From NCBI GenBank assembly GCA_017477465.1, contig JAFUVU010000046.1:22611-86610 (forward strand): DNA of 64,000 nt, written 5' to 3'. Shown one piece after another: positions 41,332 through 49,673 of this stretch. Source of the stretch: Bacteroidales bacterium. Lineage in GTDB: Bacteria; Bacteroidota; Bacteroidia; Bacteroidales; UBA932. The notes beneath the pieces are model-generated. The model was given only the letters and a program-made list of their open reading frames with translations, was not told the origin of the DNA and did not search any database. Position 1 is the first letter of the stretch; each line of letters opens with the position of its first letter. The position numbers were made by a program, and so were the translations under genes.

Positions 41332-42084
41332 TCAGAGCTCGCTGAGAGTGAGTTTTTTGTTTATTTCGCCACTGTAATACAACAGCCTTTCCAGGATTTT
41401 TCCGCTGTCGGTCATCCTGGATACAGGAAGATAAGTTCCCAGGCTTCCCACGACATGTCCGTCCCGGAAAAGAGGTGCGGCAAAACCGATCAGTCCGTGC
41501 TGGTCATCCAGTATTTCATAACCGTCCTGCTTTATCTTTGCAAAAGCATTGGCAAGAGCCTGTCTGGGCTGGGCGGCATGGTATATTTCCGGCCATTCCT
41601 CCTCGGACGGCAAGCCGCAACGGATTATGAATTTTTCAAGATGGGACGGGGTATAATTCGCCACTATCACTCTTCCCGCACAGACAGAATAGATATTTCT
41701 TTCCCTTTGGGTCCGCACAATCAGATTCCGCTCCGGGACTGTACTGTAGAGGACTATACGCTTGTCGCTGTTTACCACGGCAAGCAGCGCAGTTTCATTC
41801 AGCTCCCTTCCCAGGGCTTCGACATCCTTCCTTGCAATCTTGGTCAGTTCTTCATTTTCGACAGGGTGTCCTGTAATATGGTAGAACTTGTAGCCTAGCT
41901 TGTAGCCGCTTCTGGGAGAATCCTGGCGGATGAAGCCGCCGGACGCAAGTGTTTTGAGAATATGGGAACAGGTCCCCTTGTCCAGCGATACCGCCGATGC
42001 AATTTCGGACAGGGAATATGCCTTTCCCGGATTCTCGCCAAGCGTTTCCACGATTTTCATCGCGCGTTCTAAAACCTGAATCAT
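41332..42084 (-). CDS. IclR family transcriptional regulator
   Basis: 250 residues. An N-terminal winged HTH (residues 1-65; SLSEIASAVSLDKGTCSHILKTL in parts, GFIRQDSPRSGYKLG) and a C-terminal IclR effector domain (about 75-245; LNETALLAVV, SVCAGRVIVANYTP, AAPLFRDGHVVGSLGTYLP). IclR proteins bind a palindrome and respond to a small sugar acid or aromatic. It is divergent from the GH89 operon, and a TTTCANAATATGAAA palindrome overlaps its own start codon, so it probably represses itself and the operon. Confidence 0.92.
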   Translation of the reverse strand: MIQVLERAMKIVETLGENPGKAYSLSEIASAVSLDKGTCSHILKTLASGGFIRQDSPRSGYKLGYKFYHITGHPVENEELTKIARKDVEALGRELNETALLAVVNSDKRIVLYSTVPERNLIVRTQRERNIYSVCAGRVIVANYTPSHLEKFIIRCGLPSEEEWPEIYHAAQPRQALANAFAKIKQDGYEILDDQHGLIGFAAPLFRDGHVVGSLGTYLPVSRMTDSGKILERLLYYSGEINKKLTLSEL

Positions 42085-42098
42085 TTCACAATATGAAA
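42084..42098. promoter_or_regulatory. IclR operator candidate 1
   Basis: TTTCACAATATGAAA, a 15-bp palindrome with one mismatch, overlaps the iclR start codon. It matches site 2 at 14 of 15 bases and lies exactly 100 bp from it. Confidence 0.65.
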
Positions 42099-42147
42099 TT
42101 TAATATGCAATTATAATATTATTTGCTAACAATACAAAACAAAAAAT

Positions 42148-42155
42148 TATATTTG
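42148..42155 (+). promoter_or_regulatory. -7 box (TATATTTG) for the GH89 operon
   Basis: TAnnTTTG match with a TTTG at 42122-42125 as a possible -33 element (22-nt spacing). Transcription would start near 42162, upstream of operator 2. Confidence 0.65.
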
Positions 42156-42183
42156 TTACAGCTGTAAAGAGCATAGCCACATT

Positions 42184-42198
42184 TTTCATAATATGAAA
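42184..42198. promoter_or_regulatory. IclR operator candidate 2
   Basis: TTTCATAATATGAAA is a perfect 15-bp palindrome centred on an A, in the operon leader between the promoter and the first ATG. Binding here would block elongation; paired with site 1 it could loop the DNA. Confidence 0.7.
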
Positions 42199-42225
42199 TT
42201 AATTTTATAATCTGATATCGTTTTT

Positions 42226-43272
42226 ATGGCAGTCAAGGAAACCGGCGTCAGCTACTATGGTCTAAGTTACCCGGAGCACGCAAAAAAAGATTTCGAGGAA
42301 ATGATCGCCCACAACTGCAATGCGGTCGTCCTCGCCCTCACTGAATTCGACATTGATTTCTGGTTCCCCAACATCATTGAAATCGCGAAAGTCGCAAAAG
42401 GGCTCGGAATGAAGGTGTATCTCGACACCTGGGGAATAGGAAAATGGTTCGGAGGAGAACCGACAAGTCTTTTTCTCACCAACAATCCGGGCAACCGCCA
42501 GGTGAGTGCCCTTACCGGAGAGCCCCTTGCCGCCGCATGCTTCAACACACCGGCCTTCCGCGATTATTTCTACCGTACAATCGAGAAACTCGCCGAATAT
42601 GTTCCCTGTGACGGCTTCTTCTACGACGAACCCCATTACCAGCTTCCCAAGGGCATTGCGTCCATCACCGGAGGCGTGGCGGACGACTGGTCGTGCCGAT
42701 GCCCTGTCTGCCAACGCAAATTCGAGGAGCAGTTTGGCTATCCCATGCCCAAGCTCCTCACCCCGGAAGTTGTCCAGTTCCGCGAAAACGAAGCCCTTGC
42801 GACAGTTCGTGAAAGCGCAGCGCGTTTCAAGGCCATCAGACCGGACGCAAAGATAATCTGCTGCGTACACGCTACCCAGAACACATATTACGTTACCGAG
42901 CGCCGGGGGTACGACAATTGGGACAAAGTCGCCAAGGCACCGGAAATAGACGTATTCTCAACGACCATCATAAACTACAGCCTGCCACAGAGCTTCTTCG
43001 AGAATATCACAAGGCGCACGGTAGATGTTGCAAAGAAATACGGCAAAGGAAACCAGCGCTGGCTCATGGGCTACTTCAGCGAACCGGAGAACCTCGACCG
43101 TATAAAAGAGATTGCCCGTCTGTACGAGGAAATGGGCGTGGAGAGCCTGTTCGCATGGACGTATCGCGGAGGCAGCGGAACGGTTCTCGCCGCACCCCAC
43201 GCCCTCCAACTGTGGGACAAACTCGGAGAAGCCTACGGTGAAGTACTGGATCCGACATTCAAAATCAAATAG
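42226..43272 (+). CDS. Glycoside-hydrolase-like barrel protein, unknown function
   Basis: 348 residues without a signal peptide, so cytoplasmic. The sequence alternates beta strands and helices like a TIM barrel: CNAVVLALTEFDIDFW, VAKGLGMKVYLDTWG, CDGFFYDEPHY, RWLMGYF and SLFAWTYRGG. Acidic residues in FYDEPHY and in the LTEFD strand are placed as barrel catalytic residues would be. A C-x-C-x2-C cluster (CRCPVCQ, about residue 165) may bind metal. I do not recognise a numbered GH family. First gene of the IclR-controlled operon, three bases before the SIS gene. Confidence 0.75.
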   Translation: MAVKETGVSYYGLSYPEHAKKDFEEMIAHNCNAVVLALTEFDIDFWFPNIIEIAKVAKGLGMKVYLDTWGIGKWFGGEPTSLFLTNNPGNRQVSALTGEPLAAACFNTPAFRDYFYRTIEKLAEYVPCDGFFYDEPHYQLPKGIASITGGVADDWSCRCPVCQRKFEEQFGYPMPKLLTPEVVQFRENEALATVRESAARFKAIRPDAKIICCVHATQNTYYVTERRGYDNWDKVAKAPEIDVFSTTIINYSLPQSFFENITRRTVDVAKKYGKGNQRWLMGYFSEPENLDRIKEIARLYEEMGVESLFAWTYRGGSGTVLAAPHALQLWDKLGEAYGEVLDPTFKIK

Positions 43273-43275
43273 TAT

Positions 43276-44031
43276 ATGGCACATTCAGATCTTGGATTCC
43301 TCGACAAGGCGGAAGCCTTGATGGAGAAGGTTCGCAACGAACAGGCGGACAACATTTCAAAGGCGACCGACCTCATGGTGGAAGCCATCCGCAAGGATGA
43401 ACTTATACACGTTTACGGCGGCGGCGGTCACACGACCCTCGTGATGGGAGAAATGTTCTTCCGCGCCGGAGGTCTCGCAAACATCAACCCCATTATGGAA
43501 ACCAGTCTTTCGGTTTTCAACCAGGCCCTCAAATACCTTGAACTTGAGCGCACTGAGAACTACGGTGCCAGCATCGTCAGGTATTACAAGGTACAGCCGG
43601 GAGAAGTATTCATCATTTTCCACAACATAGGCATCAATCCGGCAACCATCGATGCCGCAATGGAAGCGAAACGCTGCGGGGCCAAACTCATAGCGGTTAG
43701 TTCCTCCCACTGGCAGGAAGAGATGCCGCAGGACCATTTCATACGCCACTCCAGCAAGAAGAATCTCTTCGACCTTGCCGATGTGTGCATCGATGACTAC
43801 AACCCAGTTGGCGACGCCCTCATCCGCATCCCCGGCCTCAACCGCAGTTTCGGCCCTGTCAGCAACATAGTCGATTTCTACATTGCCCACTGGCTCGAAA
43901 TAGACACCATCAGCAAGTGTGTCGCAAAGGGAATCACTCCCCCGGTATGGTCCTCAGCCAACGAACCCGGAGGAGATGAAATAAACGCCGCCTACCTCAA
44001 AAAGTATTTCAACAGAGTCAAATGCCTGTAA
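43276..44031 (+). CDS. SIS-domain sugar isomerase-like protein
   Basis: 251 residues. The SIS fold is visible: HVYGGGGHTTLVMGEMFFRAGG (about 40-62, phosphosugar loop) and VFIIFHNIGINPATIDAAMEAK with AVSSSHWQ. It resembles the UPF0309 and sugar-isomerase-domain proteins that act on phosphosugars. In this operon it may handle GlcNAc-derived phosphosugar, but the substrate is inferred from neighbours only. The next ATG is two bases after its stop. Confidence 0.82.
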   Translation: MAHSDLGFLDKAEALMEKVRNEQADNISKATDLMVEAIRKDELIHVYGGGGHTTLVMGEMFFRAGGLANINPIMETSLSVFNQALKYLELERTENYGASIVRYYKVQPGEVFIIFHNIGINPATIDAAMEAKRCGAKLIAVSSSHWQEEMPQDHFIRHSSKKNLFDLADVCIDDYNPVGDALIRIPGLNRSFGPVSNIVDFYIAHWLEIDTISKCVAKGITPPVWSSANEPGGDEINAAYLKKYFNRVKCL

Positions 44032-44033
44032 CA

Positions 44034-44711
44034 ATGAAAACAGAGAAAGAAGGACTTGTATGGCTCCTGAACAAATATGATGTACCCTATACGGAGGAAG
44101 ACATCGACGCTCACGTTCCCCTCCAGCCCTGGCGCTGCACACGCAAATATGTGGAACTCCGGAACCTTGTGAAATCCGGTACGGTGGAGCATCCATGCCT
44201 GCTCCGTTTCTGTCATCTTACCGACAGCGGCACATCCCTCGAAGATCTCCTGTACCGGGAATTCGACCTTGCAGAATTCATAACCGGACAGAAAATAGCC
44301 GCCCTGCATGCTGCATTTACGGACGGCAGGAGCGGCAGCGTAATCATCCGGCTCGACAACGGCGTGGTAGGAAGCGTGGAAGTCGGGAATCAGATTCCCT
44401 GCGGCGAGCCCGAGGTCGATCGGCATGAAATCGTAGCCAGGAGGGGTGTTGCCAGCGACATAGCCGTTGACACCCAGATACCCCAGCAGTCGATTTATCT
44501 CTTCAAGACGGACGGAGACGAAGTATATAAAGATACCGACAGCGAACTCTTCGGCCTCAGCGACGTCCAAATCGAGAATGTCCGTGCGAAATTCGCCTTC
44601 CTGAAAGACCGCGCATCCAAAGATGCGCATCTGGCTCAGGATGCCTGGATCCGGAAAGTCGTCAAAGCGGCATTGGAATCAAATGAAACGAAGAAGAAGA
44701 TAACGCTATGA
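44034..44711 (+). CDS. Unknown protein resembling a Gfo/Idh/MocA C-terminal domain
   Basis: 225 residues. The central part (about 85-170), GSVIIRLDNGVVGSVEVGNQ and then EIVARRGVASDIAVDTQIPQQSIYLF, reads like the beta-sheet substrate domain of Gfo/Idh/MocA oxidoreductases. No N-terminal Rossmann nucleotide-binding motif is present, so it cannot be a complete enzyme of that type. It overlaps the next gene, a full Gfo/Idh/MocA enzyme, by four bases; the two could form a complex. ATG at 44034 is chosen; 44022 is an alternative that overlaps the SIS stop. Confidence 0.65.
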   Translation: MKTEKEGLVWLLNKYDVPYTEEDIDAHVPLQPWRCTRKYVELRNLVKSGTVEHPCLLRFCHLTDSGTSLEDLLYREFDLAEFITGQKIAALHAAFTDGRSGSVIIRLDNGVVGSVEVGNQIPCGEPEVDRHEIVARRGVASDIAVDTQIPQQSIYLFKTDGDEVYKDTDSELFGLSDVQIENVRAKFAFLKDRASKDAHLAQDAWIRKVVKAALESNETKKKITL

Positions 44712-45787
44712 AACCTGTCAAGATAGCCATTCTGTCCCTCACTCACGGACATACAAGAAAATACTTCCAGACACTTCACGACAATCCGTCCCTCGACTGG
44801 GTGGCGGTTTCGGCGGAAACGCCTGAAGTCAAAGACATATTCTATCATTACGGCTACAACGACATCCCCTGCTACATGAGCGACGACGAAATGTTCGACG
44901 CACATCCTGAAATCGAAGCCGTGGTGATTGCATCGGCAAACAGCCGCCACCTGGAGCAGGTACGCAACTGTGCCCGTCGCGGCATCCACATCCTTTCCAT
45001 GAAGATTCCGACCTTCGACCTCGCCGAGTATGACGAAATGATGAAGGTGGTCCGGGAAGCGGGCATCGTATGCCAGGTCGAACTTGAAATGCATTACAAC
45101 CCGGTCGTACACCGCATGAAGGACATTTTCGCAAAGGAAAGTCTCGGACGTCTCAGTGCATTCAACGCTACCAACATCACACTCTCCCCCGTATGGGCTT
45201 TCCCCTGGCAGGGTGTCCCCGAATTGAGCTGGGGAAGCCGCGTACCTCTCCGTGACGGGGATCCCCGTTTTCGCGGAGGAGCCCTGTGTGACCACCCGCA
45301 CATATTCGACATGATCCGCCACCTCACCGGAAGCGACTACGAGTACATTTATGCCGAAGTCGGCCCCAATATCCGTCCCGACCTGGAGGAAGAAGACATC
45401 ATCCTCGTGAACGGGAAAATGAAAAACGGCGTCAGTTTCCTGCTCGATCCGTCCTGGTCCCGTCTTGAAGAAAGGCTCAAAGTGCCCGGACCGGGCTGGG
45501 AGGTCTTCCCCAAACGCATGGAAGTCAACTTCAACATCAGCGGCGAAAAAGGCGTGATGCTGGTGGATTCCTTCGGGCCCAACGTATATCACAACGGGGC
45601 TCCCAACGACCGATATACCGTTCAGTACACTTACTTTGACGAGTGGATCGGGCTCATAGACGAGTTTGTGGACTGCATCCGCAACCATCACACTCCGCTG
45701 ATCAACCTCGCCTGGCACCGCCGCACCATCGAAGCCGTGAATGCCTGTTACGAAAGCGTACGTACCGGCCAGCCCGTTTATTTCTGA
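44708..45787 (+). CDS. Gfo/Idh/MocA family oxidoreductase
   Basis: 359 residues. NAD(P)-dependent sugar or polyol dehydrogenase. The Rossmann start is KIAILSLTHGHTRKYF, an atypical GxG loop. EAVVIASANSRHLEQV and the catalytic-Lys region MKIPTFDLAEYDEM (in place of the EKP motif) follow, then GGALCDHPHIFDMIRHLTG with its His pair. The weak glycine motif may mean altered cofactor use. In operons with GH89 or GH109-like enzymes, oxidoreductases of this fold create or reduce 3-keto sugars, a possible role here. Confidence 0.85.
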   Translation: MKPVKIAILSLTHGHTRKYFQTLHDNPSLDWVAVSAETPEVKDIFYHYGYNDIPCYMSDDEMFDAHPEIEAVVIASANSRHLEQVRNCARRGIHILSMKIPTFDLAEYDEMMKVVREAGIVCQVELEMHYNPVVHRMKDIFAKESLGRLSAFNATNITLSPVWAFPWQGVPELSWGSRVPLRDGDPRFRGGALCDHPHIFDMIRHLTGSDYEYIYAEVGPNIRPDLEEEDIILVNGKMKNGVSFLLDPSWSRLEERLKVPGPGWEVFPKRMEVNFNISGEKGVMLVDSFGPNVYHNGAPNDRYTVQYTYFDEWIGLIDEFVDCIRNHHTPLINLAWHRRTIEAVNACYESVRTGQPVYF

Positions 45788-47007
45788 TGAAAAAGGTCTT
45801 TCCATACAAATGGGAGCTGGTGTTCTGGCTCTTCATCGCCTTTTTCTTCAATCAGGCGGACCGGCAGATATTCAACGTGCTGCTCCCCGAGATCCAGGCG
45901 GACCTCGGTCTCACCGCTTCCCAGATGGGGCTGGTGGGCACGGCCCTGATACTGGTGAACGGTCTGCTGCTCCCCGTAGCCGGACTGCTCGGGGACAGGT
46001 TCAGCAAAAAATGGATCATAGTGGGAGCTCTCCTGCTCTGGAGCACCGCCACCACATTTACCGGTCTGAGCATGGGGCTTCCGGCCCTGATACTCCTAAG
46101 AAGCGTGGCCACCGGAGGAGGAGAAGCCTTCTACTCACCTTCCGCCAACAAGCTGATCAGCGAGAATCATCCCGAATCATCCAGGGCCACCGCCATCTCC
46201 ATTCATCAGGTGGCGCTGTACCTCGGTTTTATCCTCAGCGGCGTTCTTGCCACTATGATTGCCAAGTCGTTCGGATGGAGGCATGCCTTCTACATATTCG
46301 GGGGATCCGGAATTGTGCTTGCCGGCCTGATGGCGTGGAGAATAAGGCCGGACAGCATCACCTCCTCCGTGCCTGCCGGTCCGCTCATCAAAGGCGGCCT
46401 TAAAGCATTCTTCACGTCCCGCACCGCATGGCTTCTCGCACTTGCCTGCGCCGGATTTCAATTCTCCGGGCAGGCATTCCTGATGTGGATGCCGGCCTGT
46501 CTCAGGGACAGTTTCGGCCTTGATCCCACCGCTGCGGCATTCGACGCATCGTTCTACCCGCAGATGGCTTCCATCATAGGAGTGCTGGCGGGTGCCAGGC
46601 TGGCGGACCGCAGTATCGCACGGAATCCCAAATCAAGACTTCGCGTACAGACCATCGGCCTCCTCGCCGGGGCTCCCTTCCTCGTATTGGTCGGAGCAGG
46701 CAAGGCCCTTCCCCTGGTGTGTTTCGCCATGACCGGGTACGGCCTTTTCAAGGGAATGTACGATTCAAACCTTTTCGCATCCGTGTATGACGTGATAGCA
46801 CCGGAATTCCGTGCGATGGCGACCTCCTTCATGATGATGTTCTCATATCTGGTCGCGTGTATCTCCCCCTGGCTTCTCGGTGCGCTCAAACCGGCCATAG
46901 GCCTGTCCGGAGGCATGATACTGATGGGCCTGGTATGCGCGGTATCCGCGATTCCGCTAATCATGGCTCAACGATATACTTTCCACAAAGACCGTCTCCA
47001 GCAATAA
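45787..47007 (+). CDS. MFS transporter (ACS/hexuronate type)
   Basis: 406 residues and 12 predicted helices. Signature stretches include FFFNQADRQIFNVLLPEIQADLGL at helix 1-2 and GLLGDRFSKKWIIVGALLLW after helix 2, the MFS loop. LGGEAFYSPSANKLI-type sequence (ATGGGEAFYSPSANKL) in helix 4 resembles the anion:cation symporter group. It probably imports the sugar or sugar acid for the operon. ATG 45787 overlaps the oxidoreductase stop by one base; the open frame to 45643 runs back into that gene. Confidence 0.88.
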   Translation: MKKVFPYKWELVFWLFIAFFFNQADRQIFNVLLPEIQADLGLTASQMGLVGTALILVNGLLLPVAGLLGDRFSKKWIIVGALLLWSTATTFTGLSMGLPALILLRSVATGGGEAFYSPSANKLISENHPESSRATAISIHQVALYLGFILSGVLATMIAKSFGWRHAFYIFGGSGIVLAGLMAWRIRPDSITSSVPAGPLIKGGLKAFFTSRTAWLLALACAGFQFSGQAFLMWMPACLRDSFGLDPTAAAFDASFYPQMASIIGVLAGARLADRSIARNPKSRLRVQTIGLLAGAPFLVLVGAGKALPLVCFAMTGYGLFKGMYDSNLFASVYDVIAPEFRAMATSFMMMFSYLVACISPWLLGALKPAIGLSGGMILMGLVCAVSAIPLIMAQRYTFHKDRLQQ

Positions 47008-47016
47008 GCGACACAA

Positions 47017-49542
47017 ATGATATCCTCCAGATTGTTTTACGCATTCGCAACTCTGCTTGTTTTTACGGCATGCACTGCGACGCCCGATCTTTCCACCGAA
47101 GAAAAAGCATGCATCGGAGTAATCTCCCGAAGCTTGGGCAGACCCCAAAAAAACATTGATATTAAGATACTTCCAAAAGAAACCGACTATTATACCACGG
47201 AGGTTTCCCACGGGAGGCTGATAATTACCGCAGGCACCCCCACCGCAGCCTGCAGGGGCTTCTACGACTGGGCAGGAGAGCACCATCATGGTATCAGCAC
47301 CTGGAGCGTAAACAATCTCAGGATGCCACGCCGCCTCCGTGACGAACCCTCGAAAACCGTTCAGTGTTCCGTTCCCTTCAGATATTTCTACAACACTTGC
47401 ACCTTCGGATACACCACTCCGTACTGGAGCTGGGACGAGTGGGAAAAGGAGCTTGACAGGGTGGCGCTTCACGGCATCAACATGATAATGTTCCCGGTGG
47501 GCTTCGAGGCCATATTCGCGAGAGTCTGGCACAAACTCGGCCTCACGGACGAGGAGATTTCCGATTTCGAGACCGGCCCCGCATATCTTCCCTGGAACAA
47601 GATAGGCAATATGAGCAAGCTCGACGGCGGACTGGGCGACGACTATTACAGCCGGAGCATAGAACTCGCCCACAAGATGCTGGACAGGATGCAGGAACTT
47701 GGCATAACGCCCATATTCTATGCATTTTCCGGTTTTGTCCCGGACGGAATCAAGCGGCTCTACCCGGATGTCGAACTCATCGATTCGGGATGGCGCTACG
47801 GCCCGTACTTCGTATCCAACTTCCTGTCCCCCGAGACGGAACTCTTCCATAAAATCGCCAAATTGTATTATTGCGAGTGGGAAGCGGAATTCGGCAAGGG
47901 AAAGTATTTCATCGCAAACAGTTTCAGTGAGATGCAGGTTCCGTTCGCTCCACAGGGAACGGACCTTCGCTTCGAGCAGATAGCACGGTACGGACGCAAG
48001 ATCTACAACTCCATTCACGACAACAACCCGGAAGCCATCTGGGTGCTGGGAGGCTGGATGTTCGGCTACCAGCGTCATATCTGGGATCCTGAGAGCATCC
48101 GGGCCATGTTTTCAGACGTGCCGGACGACAAGATGATGCTCATCGACCTCGCTTCCGATTTCAACAACGACATCTGGGAAAGTTCTTTCATCTGGGACTA
48201 TACCTCCGGCATTTACAACAAACCCTGGATTTACAGCACGGTACCCAATTTCGGCGGACGGACGGTCCCTGTCGGCAATCTCGAATACTACCTGAACGGG
48301 CATCTGAACGCACTGAATTCGCCCAACAGGGGGAAACTCTCGGGCATCGGGAGCGCACCTGAAGGCGTGGAGAACAATGATGTTCTGTATGAACTGGCGT
48401 TCGACGCACCCTGGCATAGCGAGCACCGCGACATTCATGAACGGCTGCACGAGTATTCGCTGAACCGCTATGGAAAGTGCCCTCCGGAACTTGACGCTTT
48501 CTGGGACGGCATGCTTGCAAGCTCGTACGGATTCACCTCCAGCCAGGCCATTTACCGGCTGCAGCGGAGTCCCTATTTCCTCCGTGGAGGACGATACGAT
48601 ACGACTCCGGCGCACTTCTCAGCCATCGAGTCGTTCTTCGATGCAGGAAAGGAACTCGGGAAGAATCCGACGTATCGCGAGGATCTAGCCTTCTGGGCAG
48701 GCATTTATGCATTCGGCAAAGCAGATATACTTGCCGATGAGACGACCCGGGCCTACAGGCTCGGGGACCTAAGGATGGCAAGGGAACTCAGAGCCCGGTT
48801 CCGCGACGCAATGCTGCGTGCCGACCGCTTCCTTGAATCCAATCCCCTGACCCGGCTTGAAAGGTGGACAGAATTCGCAAGGGCCTTCGGAAACACGCCG
48901 GAGGAAAAAACCCGCTATGAAATGAATGCCCGCCGCATCATCACCACCTGGGGTGCAGGCAGGGGCGACAGAAGCCTTAACGACTACGCCTCCCGCATAT
49001 GGTCCGGATTAATCCGCGACTACTACCTGCCCCGATGGGAACATTGGTTCGATTCACTTGAAGAAGGTGTTCCCTTCGACTTCGACAATTGGGAGTACAG
49101 CTTTGCGGAAAACGGGCAGGAACTCTCGTCCGCGGAAACATACGGCAATCTACAGAAAGCAGCAGCCGATCTTGTGAGCGATTTCAAGGACATTTCCCTT
49201 CGCCCCCGGGAGCTGCCGGGCTGGACGCCGTATCACCTGAAGAAAGGCAGCCAGCGCTTTTCGTACATGCTCTACCCTGCCGATTTCAAGACACTCAAAG
49301 GACTCGGATTCAAGCATATCGGAGGAGACGGTTCCGTGCGCATAGATAAAATCCGCCTGCGGGGAGCCAAGCAACCCATCCTGGATGCCGAAGCCGGTTT
49401 CGAAATAGGAAAAGACAATCCGTATGCCGAAATCCGGCTCCAGCCCGACAAAAACGGTCCGGTGAAATACATTTACCTGGACGTTTTCGTAACCGCAGAC
49501 CGGGACGGTGAAGATTCCGACGTACTCATAGAGCTCAAATAG
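47017..49542 (+). CDS. GH89 alpha-N-acetylglucosaminidase (NAGLU-like)
   Basis: 841 residues. Lipobox LVFTAC (Cys near 19) suggests a lipid-anchored envelope enzyme. An N-terminal domain (about 30-120) leads to the NAGLU core: PFRYFYNTCTFGYTTPYWSW, ELDRVALHGINMIMFPVGFE, candidate Glu residues in NSFSEMQVP (about 310) and GSAPEGVENND (about 450), and YSTVPNFGGRT. A helical C-terminal domain follows, with an extra beta module after about 760. It releases GlcNAc from alpha-linked ends, as in some mucin glycans or heparan sulfate fragments. Last gene of the IclR operon, nine bases after the transporter. Confidence 0.92.
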   Translation: MISSRLFYAFATLLVFTACTATPDLSTEEKACIGVISRSLGRPQKNIDIKILPKETDYYTTEVSHGRLIITAGTPTAACRGFYDWAGEHHHGISTWSVNNLRMPRRLRDEPSKTVQCSVPFRYFYNTCTFGYTTPYWSWDEWEKELDRVALHGINMIMFPVGFEAIFARVWHKLGLTDEEISDFETGPAYLPWNKIGNMSKLDGGLGDDYYSRSIELAHKMLDRMQELGITPIFYAFSGFVPDGIKRLYPDVELIDSGWRYGPYFVSNFLSPETELFHKIAKLYYCEWEAEFGKGKYFIANSFSEMQVPFAPQGTDLRFEQIARYGRKIYNSIHDNNPEAIWVLGGWMFGYQRHIWDPESIRAMFSDVPDDKMMLIDLASDFNNDIWESSFIWDYTSGIYNKPWIYSTVPNFGGRTVPVGNLEYYLNGHLNALNSPNRGKLSGIGSAPEGVENNDVLYELAFDAPWHSEHRDIHERLHEYSLNRYGKCPPELDAFWDGMLASSYGFTSSQAIYRLQRSPYFLRGGRYDTTPAHFSAIESFFDAGKELGKNPTYREDLAFWAGIYAFGKADILADETTRAYRLGDLRMARELRARFRDAMLRADRFLESNPLTRLERWTEFARAFGNTPEEKTRYEMNARRIITTWGAGRGDRSLNDYASRIWSGLIRDYYLPRWEHWFDSLEEGVPFDFDNWEYSFAENGQELSSAETYGNLQKAAADLVSDFKDISLRPRELPGWTPYHLKKGSQRFSYMLYPADFKTLKGLGFKHIGGDGSVRIDKIRLRGAKQPILDAEAGFEIGKDNPYAEIRLQPDKNGPVKYIYLDVFVTADRDGEDSDVLIELK

Positions 49543-49606
49543 AAGCACTTACAACCCGGGCACAGAAACAGCCGACACTTTTTTTATTTATTTTATCAAG
49601 AAATTG

Positions 49607-49614
49607 TATCTTTG
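49607..49614 (+). promoter_or_regulatory. -7 box (TATCTTTG) for the acid phosphatase
   Basis: TAnnTTTG match in the 131-bp gap after the GH89 gene, 59 nt before the ATG. Confidence 0.65.
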
Positions 49615-49673
49615 CATACTTAAAATGCATTCCAAGCAATATAAGCACGAACAATACTAACACAACGGATTCA

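Noticed and set aside
44636-45805. 389-codon minus-strand frame opposite the Gfo/Idh/MocA gene
   Set aside because: Antisense shadow; the plus-strand protein has recognisable motifs and operon spacing.
46957-48078. 373-codon minus-strand frame opposite GH89
   Set aside because: Antisense shadow of a confident GH89 sequence.
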